A stretch of 43,500 bases of DNA from NCBI GenBank assembly GCA_003220195.1, contig QHRT01000087.1:1-43500 (forward strand), given 5' to 3'. The position numbers and the translations under genes are program-made. The number at the start of each line of letters is the position of its first letter. Within the stretch, counting starts at the first letter, position 1. The notes under the pieces were generated by a model. The model did not search any database and was not told the origin of the DNA. It saw nothing but the letters and a program-made list of their open reading frames with translations. This DNA is from Candidatus Rokuibacteriota bacterium (GTDB lineage Bacteria; Methylomirabilota; Methylomirabilia; Rokubacteriales; CSP1-6). This document shows, piece after piece, positions 1 through 9,347 of this stretch.

Positions 1-296
1 TTCCCCCAGATCGATCCGGTGATGATCGTGAGCGCCATGAACACCACCCCGGCCTCCGCCGACGCGTGGGCGAGCCGATCGGCTTCGGCTCTGCGCTTCC
101 AGAGGTAGCCGACCGAGGCGAAGAAGATGAGGGGACACGCGATGTACTCGGCGACGATCGCGCTGGGGACGTGCACGTACATGATGCGCTGAACGTTCCC
201 CTGGGTCTCCTCGCGAGGCGCCAGACCGAGACCCCAGCCGATGCCGATCGCGAGGGCGGCGAGCGAGAGCCAGCCGAGGGCTCGTGTCGCCGTCAT
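1..296 (-). CDS. ccmC: Cytochrome c biogenesis protein CcmC (heme exporter C), partial at window edge
   Basis: Minus-strand translation MTATRALGWLSLAALAIGIGWGLGLAPREETQGNVQRIMYVHVPSA...; NVQRIMYVHVPSA is the CcmC N-terminal signature; adjacent to ccmB and ccmA. Not in the ORF track because it runs off the edge. Confidence 0.85.
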   Translation of the reverse strand, partial: MTATRALGWLSLAALAIGIGWGLGLAPREETQGNVQRIMYVHVPSAIVAEYIACPLIFFASVGYLWKRRAEADRLAHASAEAGVVFMALTIITGSIWG

Positions 297-970
297 CCTT
301 CGAGCACGAAGTCGAACGTCAGGATGCCGATGACCACGTAGACGACGTCGGCCGAGACGAGCAGCTTGATCCACTGGGCCACGGCCGAGAGCGGCTCGCC
401 GGCGAGCGCGGCCTCCGTCGCTTTCACGGCTCCCAGCAAGACCGGCACCTGGACCGGCAACAGCAAGACCGGAAAGAGCAGCTCGCGCGCGCGCACGCCG
501 GCGGTCATCGCCGCGAACAGCGTGCCGACGGCGCTGAGGCCGAGCGTCCCGAGCGCGATCACCAGCGTGAGCGCGGGCAGCGCGTGCGTGATGTCCACGT
601 CGAAGAAGACGACGAACAGCAGGAGCACGAGCGCTTCGACCGAGAAGATCAGCAGGAGATTGCCGAGGAGCTTGCCCACATAGATCGCCGACTTGTCGCC
701 GGGCGTCGAGACGAGCGCTTCCCAGCAGTCATTCTCGCGCTCGACCAGGAACGTTCGGCCGAGGGCGAGCAAGCCGCTCAGGATGAACCCGAGCCACAGG
801 AGGCCCGGCAGCACCTGTCCGAGGCGCTCGCGATCCGGCCCCAGCGCGAACTGGAACACGAAGAGCAGGAGCAGCGCGAAGAAGAGGAGCGCGTTGACGG
901 TCTCCTTCGAGCGGCGCTCCACCAGCACGTCCTTCCAGGCGACCGCCCACGCGCGGCGCGCGAACGTCAC
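293..970 (-). CDS. ccmB: Heme exporter protein CcmB (GTG start)
   Basis: VVTFARRAWAVAWKDVLVERRSKETVNALLFFALLLLFVFQFALGPD...; multi-TM; overlaps ccmC by 4 nt. The ORF track start at 1171 is over-extended into ccmA. Confidence 0.88.
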   Translation of the reverse strand: MTFARRAWAVAWKDVLVERRSKETVNALLFFALLLLFVFQFALGPDRERLGQVLPGLLWLGFILSGLLALGRTFLVERENDCWEALVSTPGDKSAIYVGKLLGNLLLIFSVEALVLLLFVVFFDVDITHALPALTLVIALGTLGLSAVGTLFAAMTAGVRARELLFPVLLLPVQVPVLLGAVKATEAALAGEPLSAVAQWIKLLVSADVVYVVIGILTFDFVLEG

Positions 971-1686
971 GACGCCTCTTCCGTGGCGAGCGCGTAGAGG
1001 CGCCCGAGCTCCTCGAGCGCCAGGCCGTCGCGAGGCCGGTCGAGCGCGATCCGGCCGCTCGCGAGGACGGCGATGCGGTCGGCGACGTCGAGGTCGCGGC
1101 CGAACCCGTGCGTCGCCATCACCGCGGCGCCGCCCCGTGCCTTCACCGTGCGGAGGTACTCCTCCAGCCACTTGCGCGCGCGCTCATCCAGCGCGGCGAA
1201 CGGTTCGTCGAGGAGAACGACGCGCGGCTCGGTGAGCGCGAGCCGCGCGAGCCCGAGCCGGCGCTTCATCCCGTGCGAGAAGGTGCGCACCCGCTCGTCG
1301 GCCGAGCTTTCCAGCTCCACATCCCCGAGCGCCGATCGCAGGTCTCTTTCCGCCAGGCGACGGCCACCGAACGTCGTCCAGAAGCGGAGGTTCTCGAGCG
1401 CCGTCAGATCGTCGTAGACGTACGCGCCGTGGGCGACGAGGCCGACCAGTCTGCGCACGGCCTCCGCGTCCTTGACGGTGTCGGCACCGGCAACGGTGAC
1501 CGTCCCGCGCGTCGGCCGGGTGAGCGTCGCGACGATCTTGAGGAGCGTCGTCTTGCCCGCGCCGTTTGGCCCGAGCAGCGCGACCGCTTCTCCGGGACGC
1601 ACATCGAGCGTCACACCGTCGAGCACGAGCGTCCTGCCGAAAACTTTGCGGAGACCGGACACGCGAACGATAGGGTCAGCGATCAT
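967..1686 (-). CDS. ccmA: Heme ABC exporter ATP-binding protein CcmA
   Basis: Walker A GPNGAGKTTLLK, signature FSHGMKRRLGLARL, Walker B VVLLDEPFAALD; operon with ccmB and ccmC. Confidence 0.85.
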   Translation of the reverse strand: MIADPIVRVSGLRKVFGRTLVLDGVTLDVRPGEAVALLGPNGAGKTTLLKIVATLTRPTRGTVTVAGADTVKDAEAVRRLVGLVAHGAYVYDDLTALENLRFWTTFGGRRLAERDLRSALGDVELESSADERVRTFSHGMKRRLGLARLALTEPRVVLLDEPFAALDERARKWLEEYLRTVKARGGAAVMATHGFGRDLDVADRIAVLASGRIALDRPRDGLALEELGRLYALATEEAS

Positions 1687-1814
1687 CCAATCGCATAATT
1701 TTCCCTTACCACTGAACCCCGGTCAAGGAACGCCAGGCAGGATCACGAGCTCGGTTGGCCGCTCCGAGCGCGGGGTTGGCCCGCGCAACGATCGCTTCGA
1801 GCCGGTGGGGGGTA

Positions 1815-1845
1815 TCGGGGAGGAGCGGCGGAACGCTCCCCCCGA
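1815..1845 (-). terminator. Terminator-like hairpin downstream of htpX
   Basis: tcggggaggagcg-gcggaa-cgctccccccga: 12 bp with one bulged A, 7 nt after the htpX stop; no clear U-tract. Confidence 0.5.
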
Positions 1846-1851
1846 TGTCGA

Positions 1852-2700
1852 TCAAATCCGCATGGCGCGCAGGCGCGCGATCCGCTCCTCGATCGGGGGA
1901 TGCGTGGAGAAGAGCCGCATCAGCGCCTGCCCGCTCAGGGGATTCACGATGAAGAGATGCGCGGTGGCCGGATTGGCCTGCATCGGTACGGATTGCGAGG
2001 CGACCTCCAGCTTGCCGAGAGCTTGCGCCAGTCCCCAGCTACGACCGGCCAGACGCGCGCCCGTGGCGTCGGCCTGGAACTCCCGCGCGCGCGAGACCGC
2101 GAGCTGCACGAGCATCGCCGCGATCGGCGCGAGGACGGCCATCAGGACGAGCGCGATCGGATTGCTTCCGCGTTCCTCGTCGTCGCTCCGGCCCCCGCCG
2201 AACATCGCCGCCCACTGCGCCATGTGCGCGAGATAGGTGATCGCTCCGGCGAGCGTGGCCGCGAGCGTCGAGATCAGGACGTCGCGGTTCTTCACGTGAG
2301 ACAGCTCGTGCGCGAGGACGCCCTCGAGCTCGTCCTCGTTCATGATCCGCAAGATGCCTTCCGTGACGGCGACCGCCGCGTGCTCCGGGTTCCGGCCGGT
2401 CGCGAACGCATTCGGCGAGTCGTCGGGGATCAGGTAGATGGGCGGCATCGGGATGCCGGCCCGGGTCGCCAGCCGCCGCACGATCGCGAAGAGCCCTGGC
2501 GCCTGCGACTCGTCGAGCGGCTGGGCCCGGTACATCGCGAGCACCATCTTGTCCGAGAACCAGTAGCTGAAAAAGTTCATGGCGATGGCCAGAACGAACG
2601 CCACCAGCATGCCCTGACGCCCCCCGAAAGCGCCTCCGAGAAGCACCAGCATCGCGGTCAGCACGGCAAGGAGGAGGCCGGTCTTGAAGACGTTGGACAT
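1852..2700 (-). CDS. htpX: Zinc metalloprotease HtpX (M48)
   Basis: [23 protein letters not shown]..., [10 protein letters not shown] motif, [28 protein letters not shown]-terminus. Confidence 0.92.
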   Translation of the reverse strand: MSNVFKTGLLLAVLTAMLVLLGGAFGGRQGMLVAFVLAIAMNFFSYWFSDKMVLAMYRAQPLDESQAPGLFAIVRRLATRAGIPMPPIYLIPDDSPNAFATGRNPEHAAVAVTEGILRIMNEDELEGVLAHELSHVKNRDVLISTLAATLAGAITYLAHMAQWAAMFGGGRSDDEERGSNPIALVLMAVLAPIAAMLVQLAVSRAREFQADATGARLAGRSWGLAQALGKLEVASQSVPMQANPATAHLFIVNPLSGQALMRLFSTHPPIEERIARLRAMRI

Positions 2701-2742
2701 GCTGAGAGCGTAGCACAGGGCGAGGTCGGCAGCCCAAACGCC

Positions 2743-2771
2743 TTGACTTGAGGGCGGGCGGCCCATATACT
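2743..2771 (+). promoter_or_regulatory. Candidate sigma70 promoter for the DUF177-rpmF-plsX-fab operon
   Basis: TTGACT (2743-2748), 17-nt spacer, TATACT (2766-2771), about 40 nt upstream of ATG 2813. Confidence 0.6.
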
Positions 2772-2812
2772 GGCCGGGTTTAACCAAAACTTCTTTGCTG
2801 ACAGAGACTTAC

Positions 2813-3325
2813 ATGATCATCAGGGTCTCGGAACTTTCACCCGAAGGTCTCGACGTTCGGGACGCGAGACAGTTCTCGACGCCCGCGTTCACGGATCCCG
2901 AGTGGCGGCTCGACGGGGTGGACCTCCACGTGCAGCCGGATGGCGACGACGTGACCGTGCAGGGCACCATAGAGGCGACCGTTCCGCTGGCGTGCGGCCG
3001 GTGTCTCGAGTCCCTGCCGACGCACGTCAATGTGCTGGTCGACGTTCGCCTGACGCCCCGTCCTGCGGCCCGAGACGACCTGGAGCTCGGCGCTGACGAC
3101 CTCGACACGGACTTCTACGCGAACGACGAGCTCGATCTCGGCGCGCTGATCCAGACCGAGACGACGCTCGCGCTGCCGATGAAGCCCTTGTGCCGAGAAG
3201 ACTGCCGGGGTCTTTGCCCGGCCTGTGGTATGAACCGTAACCTGACGCCCTGCGAGTGCCGGGAGCAGAAGCCCGATCCCCGGCTGGCGGTTCTCTCGCA
3301 GTGGTCCGCGCGCCGCAAAGGCTGA
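2813..3325 (+). CDS. DUF177/YceD family protein
   Basis: [19 protein letters not shown]... with C-terminal [23 protein letters not shown]; immediately upstream of rpmF. Confidence 0.85.
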   Translation: MIIRVSELSPEGLDVRDARQFSTPAFTDPEWRLDGVDLHVQPDGDDVTVQGTIEATVPLACGRCLESLPTHVNVLVDVRLTPRPAARDDLELGADDLDTDFYANDELDLGALIQTETTLALPMKPLCREDCRGLCPACGMNRNLTPCECREQKPDPRLAVLSQWSARRKG

Positions 3326-3342
3326 GCGAGGAGCATCGAACC

Positions 3343-3525
3343 ATGCCGCTGCCGAAACGCCGTCACTCGAAGACGCGCGGGCGCAAGCGTCGCACGCACT
3401 ACAAGCTCGCCGCACCGACCCGCTCGGTGTGCCCGCAGTGTCGCGAGGTGAAGCTGCCGCATCGCGTGTGCCCGAAATGCGGGTACTACCGGGGCCGGGA
3501 GATCGTCGCCGTCGAAGGGACCTGA
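3343..3525 (+). CDS. rpmF: 50S ribosomal protein L32
   Basis: [55 protein letters not shown]. Confidence 0.95.
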   Translation: MPLPKRRHSKTRGRKRRTHYKLAAPTRSVCPQCREVKLPHRVCPKCGYYRGREIVAVEGT

Positions 3526-3558
3526 GGCCGCAGTCGAGCGCCCCCGGCACAATTGCAG

Positions 3559-4581
3559 ATGAAGATCGCGGTTGACGCGATGGGCGGCGACAACGCCCCG
3601 GCGGTCGTGGTCGAAGGCGCCGTCGCCGCCGTGCGCGAGCTCGGCGCCTCCGTCATCCTGGTCGGCGACAGCGCCGCGATCGAGCAGGAACTGGCCCGGC
3701 TCGGCCCCGCGGACGCCGGCGTGGACGTGCGCCACGCCTCCCAGGTCGTCAGCATGGCCGAGAGCCCGTCTCACGCCCTGCGCCGCAAAAGAGATTCCTC
3801 GCTGCGCATCGCGGCCGAGCTCGTTCGCGACGGCAAGGCGTCGGCGTTCGTGTCCGCCGGCAATACCGGCGCCGCGATGGCGATCTCGATGTTCGTGATC
3901 GGTGTGCTGCGGGGCGTCGATCGACCGGCGATCGCCGCGGTGCTGCCGAATCTGAAGAAGTTCACGGTGCTGCTCGACGTCGGCGCGAACGTCGATCCGA
4001 AGCCGTGGCACATGTTCCAGTTCGCCGTGATGGGCAACGTCTACGCGCGCGACATCCTCGGGATCGACACGCCGCGCGTCGGGCTCCTGTCGGTCGGCGC
4101 GGAGGAGGGCAAGGGGAACGAGCTGACGAAAGAAGCCTACGACCAGCTGAAGGAATCGTCGCTGAACTTCGTCGGCAACGTCGAAGGGCGCGACATCTAC
4201 AACGGGCACTGCGACGTCGTCGTGACCGACGGGTTCACCGGGAACGTCGCGCTGAAGATCTCCGAGAGCCTCGCCGAGATGCTCGGCGCGATGATCAAGG
4301 AAGAGCTCCATCGGGACGTGCGGTCCAAGGTCGGCGCGAAGCTGGCGATGCCCGCGTTCCAGCGCTTCCGCCGGCGCGTCGACTACACCGAGATGGGTGG
4401 CGCGCCACTGCTCGGCATCGACGGCGCGGCCATCGTCTGTCACGGCTCTTCACCGTCGAAGGCCATCAAGAATGCGGTACGAGTCGCCGCCGAATGGGCG
4501 CGAGCCGGCCTGAACGAGCACATCAAGGCCGCGCTCGAGGCCGAGATGACCCACGGCAGTCGAGAGGGGAATCGCGAATGA
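3559..4581 (+). CDS. plsX: Phosphate acyltransferase PlsX
   Basis: MKIAVDAMGGDNAP...; SAGNTGAAMA; NVEGRDIYNG; follows rpmF. Confidence 0.94.
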   Translation: MKIAVDAMGGDNAPAVVVEGAVAAVRELGASVILVGDSAAIEQELARLGPADAGVDVRHASQVVSMAESPSHALRRKRDSSLRIAAELVRDGKASAFVSAGNTGAAMAISMFVIGVLRGVDRPAIAAVLPNLKKFTVLLDVGANVDPKPWHMFQFAVMGNVYARDILGIDTPRVGLLSVGAEEGKGNELTKEAYDQLKESSLNFVGNVEGRDIYNGHCDVVVTDGFTGNVALKISESLAEMLGAMIKEELHRDVRSKVGAKLAMPAFQRFRRRVDYTEMGGAPLLGIDGAAIVCHGSSPSKAIKNAVRVAAEWARAGLNEHIKAALEAEMTHGSREGNRE

Positions 4582-5558
4582 TCCGGGGCAAGATCGTCGG
4601 CATCGGCGCCTACGCGCCCAAGCGCATCCTGACCAATCACGACCTCGAGCGGATGGTCGCGACGAGCGACGAGTGGATCGTCCAGCGGAGCGGCATCCGC
4701 CAGCGCCACGTTATCGAGGAGGGCGAGACGACGTCGGATCTCGCCGTGCGCGCCGCGCAGCAGGCCCTCGAGCGCGCGAACCTCACACCGGACGACGTCG
4801 ATTTCATCGTGGTCGGCACGACGACCGCCGATATGCAGTTCCCCTCGACCGCGAATTTCGTCCAGGGGAAGCTGGGCTGCCGGCGGATCGGCTCGGTCGA
4901 CGTATGGGCCGCGTGCACCGGATCGATCTACGGGCTCGCCGTCGGCTCGCAGTTCGTGCAGACGGGGAAATACCGTCGCGTGCTGGTGATCGGCGCCGAA
5001 GCGCTCTCGCGGATCACCGACTGGACCGACCGCTCGACGTGCGTGCTGCTCGCCGACGCCGCCGGCGCCGTCGTCCTCGAAGCGTGCGAGGACGGCCGCG
5101 GCGTGATCGACGCCGATCTCTACTCCGACGCTCGGCACTGGGAATTGCTCTACATGCCGGGCGGCGGCGCCCAGTATCCGGCGTCGCACGAGACCGTGGA
5201 CCAGCGCATGCACTTCGCCAAGATGCGGGGCAACGAGCTGTTCAAGGTCGCCGTCCGCATGTTCGTCGAGTGCGCGTCGACGCTGCTCGAGCGCCACGGC
5301 CTGAAGGTGAGCGACATCGATCTGTTCGTCCCGCACCAGGCGAACCTCCGCATCATCGAGGCGGCCGCGAAGAGACTCGACATGCCGATGGACCGGGTCT
5401 TCGTGAACGTCGACCGCTACGGCAACACGGGCGCCGCGTCGGTCTACGTCGCGCTGGAGGAGGCCGTCGCCGCCGGCCGCGTCCGCGCGGGCGACCTGAT
5501 CTTGTTGGCGGCCTTTGGCGGCGGGGTCACGTGGGGCGCCGCGCTGCTGCGCTGGTAG
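4578..5558 (+). CDS. fabH: Beta-ketoacyl-ACP synthase III
   Basis: MIRGKIVGIGAYAPKRILTNHDLE...; SVDVWAACTG; VPHQANLRI; NTGAASV. ATGA overlap with plsX. Confidence 0.94.
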   Translation: MIRGKIVGIGAYAPKRILTNHDLERMVATSDEWIVQRSGIRQRHVIEEGETTSDLAVRAAQQALERANLTPDDVDFIVVGTTTADMQFPSTANFVQGKLGCRRIGSVDVWAACTGSIYGLAVGSQFVQTGKYRRVLVIGAEALSRITDWTDRSTCVLLADAAGAVVLEACEDGRGVIDADLYSDARHWELLYMPGGGAQYPASHETVDQRMHFAKMRGNELFKVAVRMFVECASTLLERHGLKVSDIDLFVPHQANLRIIEAAAKRLDMPMDRVFVNVDRYGNTGAASVYVALEEAVAAGRVRAGDLILLAAFGGGVTWGAALLRW

Positions 5559-5571
5559 GTCTCGCGTCGCG

Positions 5572-6507
5572 ATGATCGCGTTTCTGTTCCCCGGTCAGGG
5601 GTCACAAGCCATCGGCATGGCGCGCGCGTTCTACGAGAACTCGCCGGCGGCCCGTCGCGTCGTCGACGAGGCGAACGACGTCCTCGGCTTCGACCTGCGG
5701 CGGCTCATGTTCGAAGGGCCGGAGGCGGAGCTCGTCCTGACGGCGAACACGCAACCGGCCGTCCTCACGGCGAGCGTCGCCGCCGCCGCCGCGTGCGCCG
5801 AGCGCGGGCTCCGACCGGGCCTGGCCGCCGGGCACAGCCTGGGCGAGTACTCGGCGTTCGTCGTCGCCGGCGCGCTCGCGTTCCCGGACGCGGTGCGCAC
5901 GGTCAGGAAGCGCGGCGAGTTCATGCAGGAGGCCGTGCCGATCGGCACCGGCGCGATGGCCGCGCTCATGGGCATGGAGCTCGACAAGGTCGACGAAGTG
6001 TGTCGTGAGGCGGCGGATGGCGAGGTCGTGGAGGTCGCCAACGTCAACTCCGAGGGCCAGATCGTGATCGCGGGGCATCGCGCGGCGGTCGAGCGGGCGC
6101 TCGCGCTCGCCACCGGCCGCGGCGGGCGCAAGAGCGTGATGCTGCCGGTGAGCGCGCCGTTCCACACGTCGCTCATGACGGGAGCCGCCGACCGCCTGGC
6201 GCGCGAGCTCGAGAGCGTGCCCGTGCTCGATCCCGCGATTCCGATCGCCCGCAACGTGGACGGCGAGTTCGTGCGTCGCGCCGCCGACGTCACGCCCTCC
6301 CTCTTGCGGCAGGTGGCGAGCCCGGTGCGCTGGACGGCGTGCGTGGAGCGTCTCGCGCACGAAGGCGCCACCACCTTCGTCGAGGTCGGTCCCGGGCGCG
6401 TGCTGACGGGCTTGCTCCGGCGGATCGTCGACGGCGCGCGTGGCCACTCGATCGAGGATCCCCTCACGCTCGACAAGACGCTGTCCGCGCTCGCGGTCGC
6501 GCGATGA
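5572..6507 (+). CDS. fabD: Malonyl-CoA:ACP transacylase
   Basis: MIAFLFPGQGSQAIGMA...; GHSLGEYSA. Confidence 0.94.
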   Translation: MIAFLFPGQGSQAIGMARAFYENSPAARRVVDEANDVLGFDLRRLMFEGPEAELVLTANTQPAVLTASVAAAAACAERGLRPGLAAGHSLGEYSAFVVAGALAFPDAVRTVRKRGEFMQEAVPIGTGAMAALMGMELDKVDEVCREAADGEVVEVANVNSEGQIVIAGHRAAVERALALATGRGGRKSVMLPVSAPFHTSLMTGAADRLARELESVPVLDPAIPIARNVDGEFVRRAADVTPSLLRQVASPVRWTACVERLAHEGATTFVEVGPGRVLTGLLRRIVDGARGHSIEDPLTLDKTLSALAVAR

Positions 6508-7259
6508 CGGGTGGGGAAACCCCGCTCGCGGAACGGGTGGCGATCGTCACCGGTGGGACTCGGGGCATCGGCCTCGCGATCGCCACACGGTTGGCGGAGG
6601 ACGGAGCCGCCGTGGTAGTCTCGGGCCGCGACGCCGCCCGGCTCGAAGGCGCGGTGAAGGATCTCGAAGCTCTCGGCGGCCCGGTGCTCGGCATCACGGC
6701 CGACGTGGCGACCCGGGAGGACGCGGATCGCGTGTGCGAGACGGCGAAGAGTCGGTTCGGTCGCATCGATGTCCTCGTCAACAACGCCGGCATCACCCGC
6801 GACGCCTTGCTCATCCGGATGAAAGACGACGACTGGGACCAGGTCCTCGACGTGAATCTCCGCGGCGCGTTCCTGATGACGCGCGCCGCCGCGCGCACGA
6901 TGGTGCGGCAGAAAAGCGGTCGCGTGATCAACGTCACGTCGGCCGCCGGTGCCATGGGCAACCCCGGCCAGGCCAATTACTCGGCGGCGAAGGCCGGGCT
7001 GATCGGCCTCACCAAGTCGGCCGCGCGCGAGCTCGCGCACTGGTCCATTCTGGTCAACGCGGTCGCCCCGGGGCTGATCGACACCGACATGACCGCCGCG
7101 CTTCCGGCCGCCGCCCGCCAGGCGCTGCTCGCGCAGGTGCCGCTGGGCCGGATCGGGACCGCGCGCGACGTCGCCGAGATGGTAGGATTCCTCGCCGGAG
7201 ACGCGGCGGGCTACATCACCGGGCAGGTGTTCCACGTCAATGGCGGCCTGTACATGTAG
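6504..7259 (+). CDS. fabG: 3-oxoacyl-ACP reductase
   Basis: TGGTRGIG, NNAGITRD, YSAAKAGLIGLTKSAARELA; synteny. Confidence 0.93.
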   Translation: MTGGETPLAERVAIVTGGTRGIGLAIATRLAEDGAAVVVSGRDAARLEGAVKDLEALGGPVLGITADVATREDADRVCETAKSRFGRIDVLVNNAGITRDALLIRMKDDDWDQVLDVNLRGAFLMTRAAARTMVRQKSGRVINVTSAAGAMGNPGQANYSAAKAGLIGLTKSAARELAHWSILVNAVAPGLIDTDMTAALPAAARQALLAQVPLGRIGTARDVAEMVGFLAGDAAGYITGQVFHVNGGLYM

Positions 7260-7307
7260 AGTTCGTGAAACCATCGCCCGTACGACGGACGATGGTCTCC
7301 ACGAACT
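7260..7307 (+). other. Two-part inverted repeat (hairpin) in the fabG-acpP gap
   Basis: agttcgtg/cacgaact (8 bp), internal loop aa/ctc, accatcg/cgatggt (7 bp), 13-nt apical loop. Confidence 0.7.
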
Positions 7308-7349
7308 GCATCGCCGTTCATCAACGTTCTTCTGGGAGGTGACGGGCTC

Positions 7350-7586
7350 ATGGCGAAGTCAGTGGAGGAGCGGGTGAAGGAGATCATCGTCGAGCAACTC
7401 GGCGTCGACGAAGACGACGTCACCCCGAACGCGAAGTTCATCGAGGATCTCGGTGCGGACTCGCTGGACACCGTCGAGCTCGTCATGGCGCTCGAGGAGC
7501 ATTTCGACATCCAGATCCCGGACGAGGACGCGGAGAAGATCGTGACGGTGGGGGACGCGATCCAGTACATCAAGGACAACTCCTGA
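7350..7586 (+). CDS. acpP: Acyl carrier protein
   Basis: [24 protein letters not shown]...[26 protein letters not shown]. Confidence 0.97.
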   Translation: MAKSVEERVKEIIVEQLGVDEDDVTPNAKFIEDLGADSLDTVELVMALEEHFDIQIPDEDAEKIVTVGDAIQYIKDNS

Positions 7587-7624
7587 GCGATCCGGGTCCG
7601 TGAGGGTCTCGTGAGGAACGCCCC

Positions 7625-8869
7625 GTGAGCCGCCGCGTCGTCGTCACCGGGCTCGGCGCGCTGACCCCGCTCGGCAACACCACCGACGAGTTCTGGGCCG
7701 GCCTGCGCGACGGGCGGTCGGGCATCGGGCCCATCACCAAGTTCGACGCCACCGGCTTTCCGACGCGCATCGCGGGCGAGGTCCGCGACTTCGATCCGCT
7801 GAAGTACGTCGACCGGAAGGACGCGCGGCGTCTCGACCCGTATCTGATGTATGCGATGGCCGCGGCGATCATGGCCGTGGAGGACTCGGGTCTCGACGCC
7901 GCGAAGACGGATCCGACCCGGTTCGGCGTGATGATCGGGTCCGGGATCGGCGGGATCACGACGCTGCTCGACGCGCACCAGAACATGCTGACGAAAGGCC
8001 CCGATCGCGTCTCGCCGTTCTTCATTCCGATGCTGATCATCAACATGGCGTCCGGGCTCGTCTCGATGCGGTTCGGCGCGAAAGGCCCGAACTCGTCCGT
8101 GGTCACCGCGTGCGCCACCGGCAACCACGCGATCGGCGACGCCTTCAAGATCATCCAGCGCGGCGCCGCCGACGTGATGCTGGCTGGCGGCGCCGAGGCG
8201 ATCATCGTGCCGCTCACCATCGCCGGCTTCTGCTCGATGAAGGCGATGTCGACTCGCAACGAGGAGCCCGAGAAGGCCTCGCGCCCGTTCGATCTCGACC
8301 GTGACGGGTTCGTGTGCGGCGAGGGCGCCGGCGTCGTGCTGGTGGAAGCGCTCGACCACGCTCGAGCGCGCGACGCGCGCGTGTACGCCGAGGTCGTCGG
8401 GTACGGCATGACGGGCGACGCGCACCACATGACCGCGCCGGACCCGGATGGCGACGGCGCCTACCGGGCGATGCGGGCGGCGCTGGCCGACGGCGGGCTC
8501 GCGCCCGAAGACGTCGGCTACGTCAACGCGCACGGGACCTCGACGCCCTACAACGACAAGTTCGAGACGCTGGCGATCAAGCGCGCGTTCGGGGATCACG
8601 CGCGCCGCCTCGCCGTGTCGTCCACGAAGTCCATGACGGGGCATCTGCTCGGCGCGGCCGGCGGCATCGAGGCGATCGCAACTGTGCTGGCGCTCCACCA
8701 CGGCATCCTGCCGCCGACGATCAACTACGAGACGCCGGATCCGGACTGCGATCTCGATTACGTTCCGAACCACGCGCGCAAGCAGGACGTCGAGGTCGCC
8801 CTGTCGAACGCCTTCGGCTTCGGCGGGACGAACGCGACGCTGGCGTTCAGGAAGTATCGCGGCGCCTGA
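7625..8869 (+). CDS. fabF: Beta-ketoacyl-ACP synthase II
   Basis: [16 protein letters not shown]...; [39 protein letters not shown] start. Confidence 0.96.
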   Translation: MSRRVVVTGLGALTPLGNTTDEFWAGLRDGRSGIGPITKFDATGFPTRIAGEVRDFDPLKYVDRKDARRLDPYLMYAMAAAIMAVEDSGLDAAKTDPTRFGVMIGSGIGGITTLLDAHQNMLTKGPDRVSPFFIPMLIINMASGLVSMRFGAKGPNSSVVTACATGNHAIGDAFKIIQRGAADVMLAGGAEAIIVPLTIAGFCSMKAMSTRNEEPEKASRPFDLDRDGFVCGEGAGVVLVEALDHARARDARVYAEVVGYGMTGDAHHMTAPDPDGDGAYRAMRAALADGGLAPEDVGYVNAHGTSTPYNDKFETLAIKRAFGDHARRLAVSSTKSMTGHLLGAAGGIEAIATVLALHHGILPPTINYETPDPDCDLDYVPNHARKQDVEVALSNAFGFGGTNATLAFRKYRGA

Positions 8870-8870
8870 T

Positions 8871-9335
8871 CTGGAGGCCGAGCGGCTCGGCCGGCTCGAG
8901 GAGACGCTCGGCTATCGGTTTCGTGATCGCGCGCTGCTCATCCGCGCGCTGACCCACTCCTCGTTCGCCAACGAACATCCGCCGGGCTCCCACCACGAAA
9001 AGCTCGCGTTGCTCGGTGACGCCGTGCTGTCGCTGGTCGTCGCCGAGCATCTCTACGGCGTCGATCCGGACGCTGGCGTCGGTGACCTCACGTCACGACG
9101 CGCGGAGGTCGTCTCCGGCGCCAACCTCGCGCGGTGGGCGGCGGCGGTGGAACTCGGTGAGGCGCTCCGTCTCGGCCGCGGCGAAGAGCAGACGGGCGGT
9201 CGCACGCGCGCGTCGATTCTCGCGACGACGCTCGAGGCCGTGCTCGGCGTCGTCTATCTCGAGGCCGGGCTCGAAGGCGCCCGCATGGCGATCGCGCGAC
9301 TCGCCGGCTGGGGAAACGGCGCGTCGGCGGCGTGA
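8871..9335 (+). CDS. rnc: RNase III-family protein, N-terminal domain only, catalytically degenerate; start codon uncertain (CTG 8871 or upstream within fabF)
   Basis: In-frame translation LEAERLGRLEETLGYRFRDRALLIRALTHSSFANEHPPGSHHEKLALLGDAVLSLVVAEHLYG...GGRTRASILATTLEAVLGVVYLEAGLE; clear RNase III fold and synteny after fabF. ORF track shows only the 108-aa tail from 9009. Confidence 0.75.
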   Translation: MEAERLGRLEETLGYRFRDRALLIRALTHSSFANEHPPGSHHEKLALLGDAVLSLVVAEHLYGVDPDAGVGDLTSRRAEVVSGANLARWAAAVELGEALRLGRGEEQTGGRTRASILATTLEAVLGVVYLEAGLEGARMAIARLAGWGNGASAA

Positions 9336-9347
9336 TACGCTGACTTC

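Noticed and set aside
2837-3550. 237-aa minus ORF across DUF177/rpmF
   Set aside because: Antisense of confidently identified housekeeping genes; no recognisable domain.
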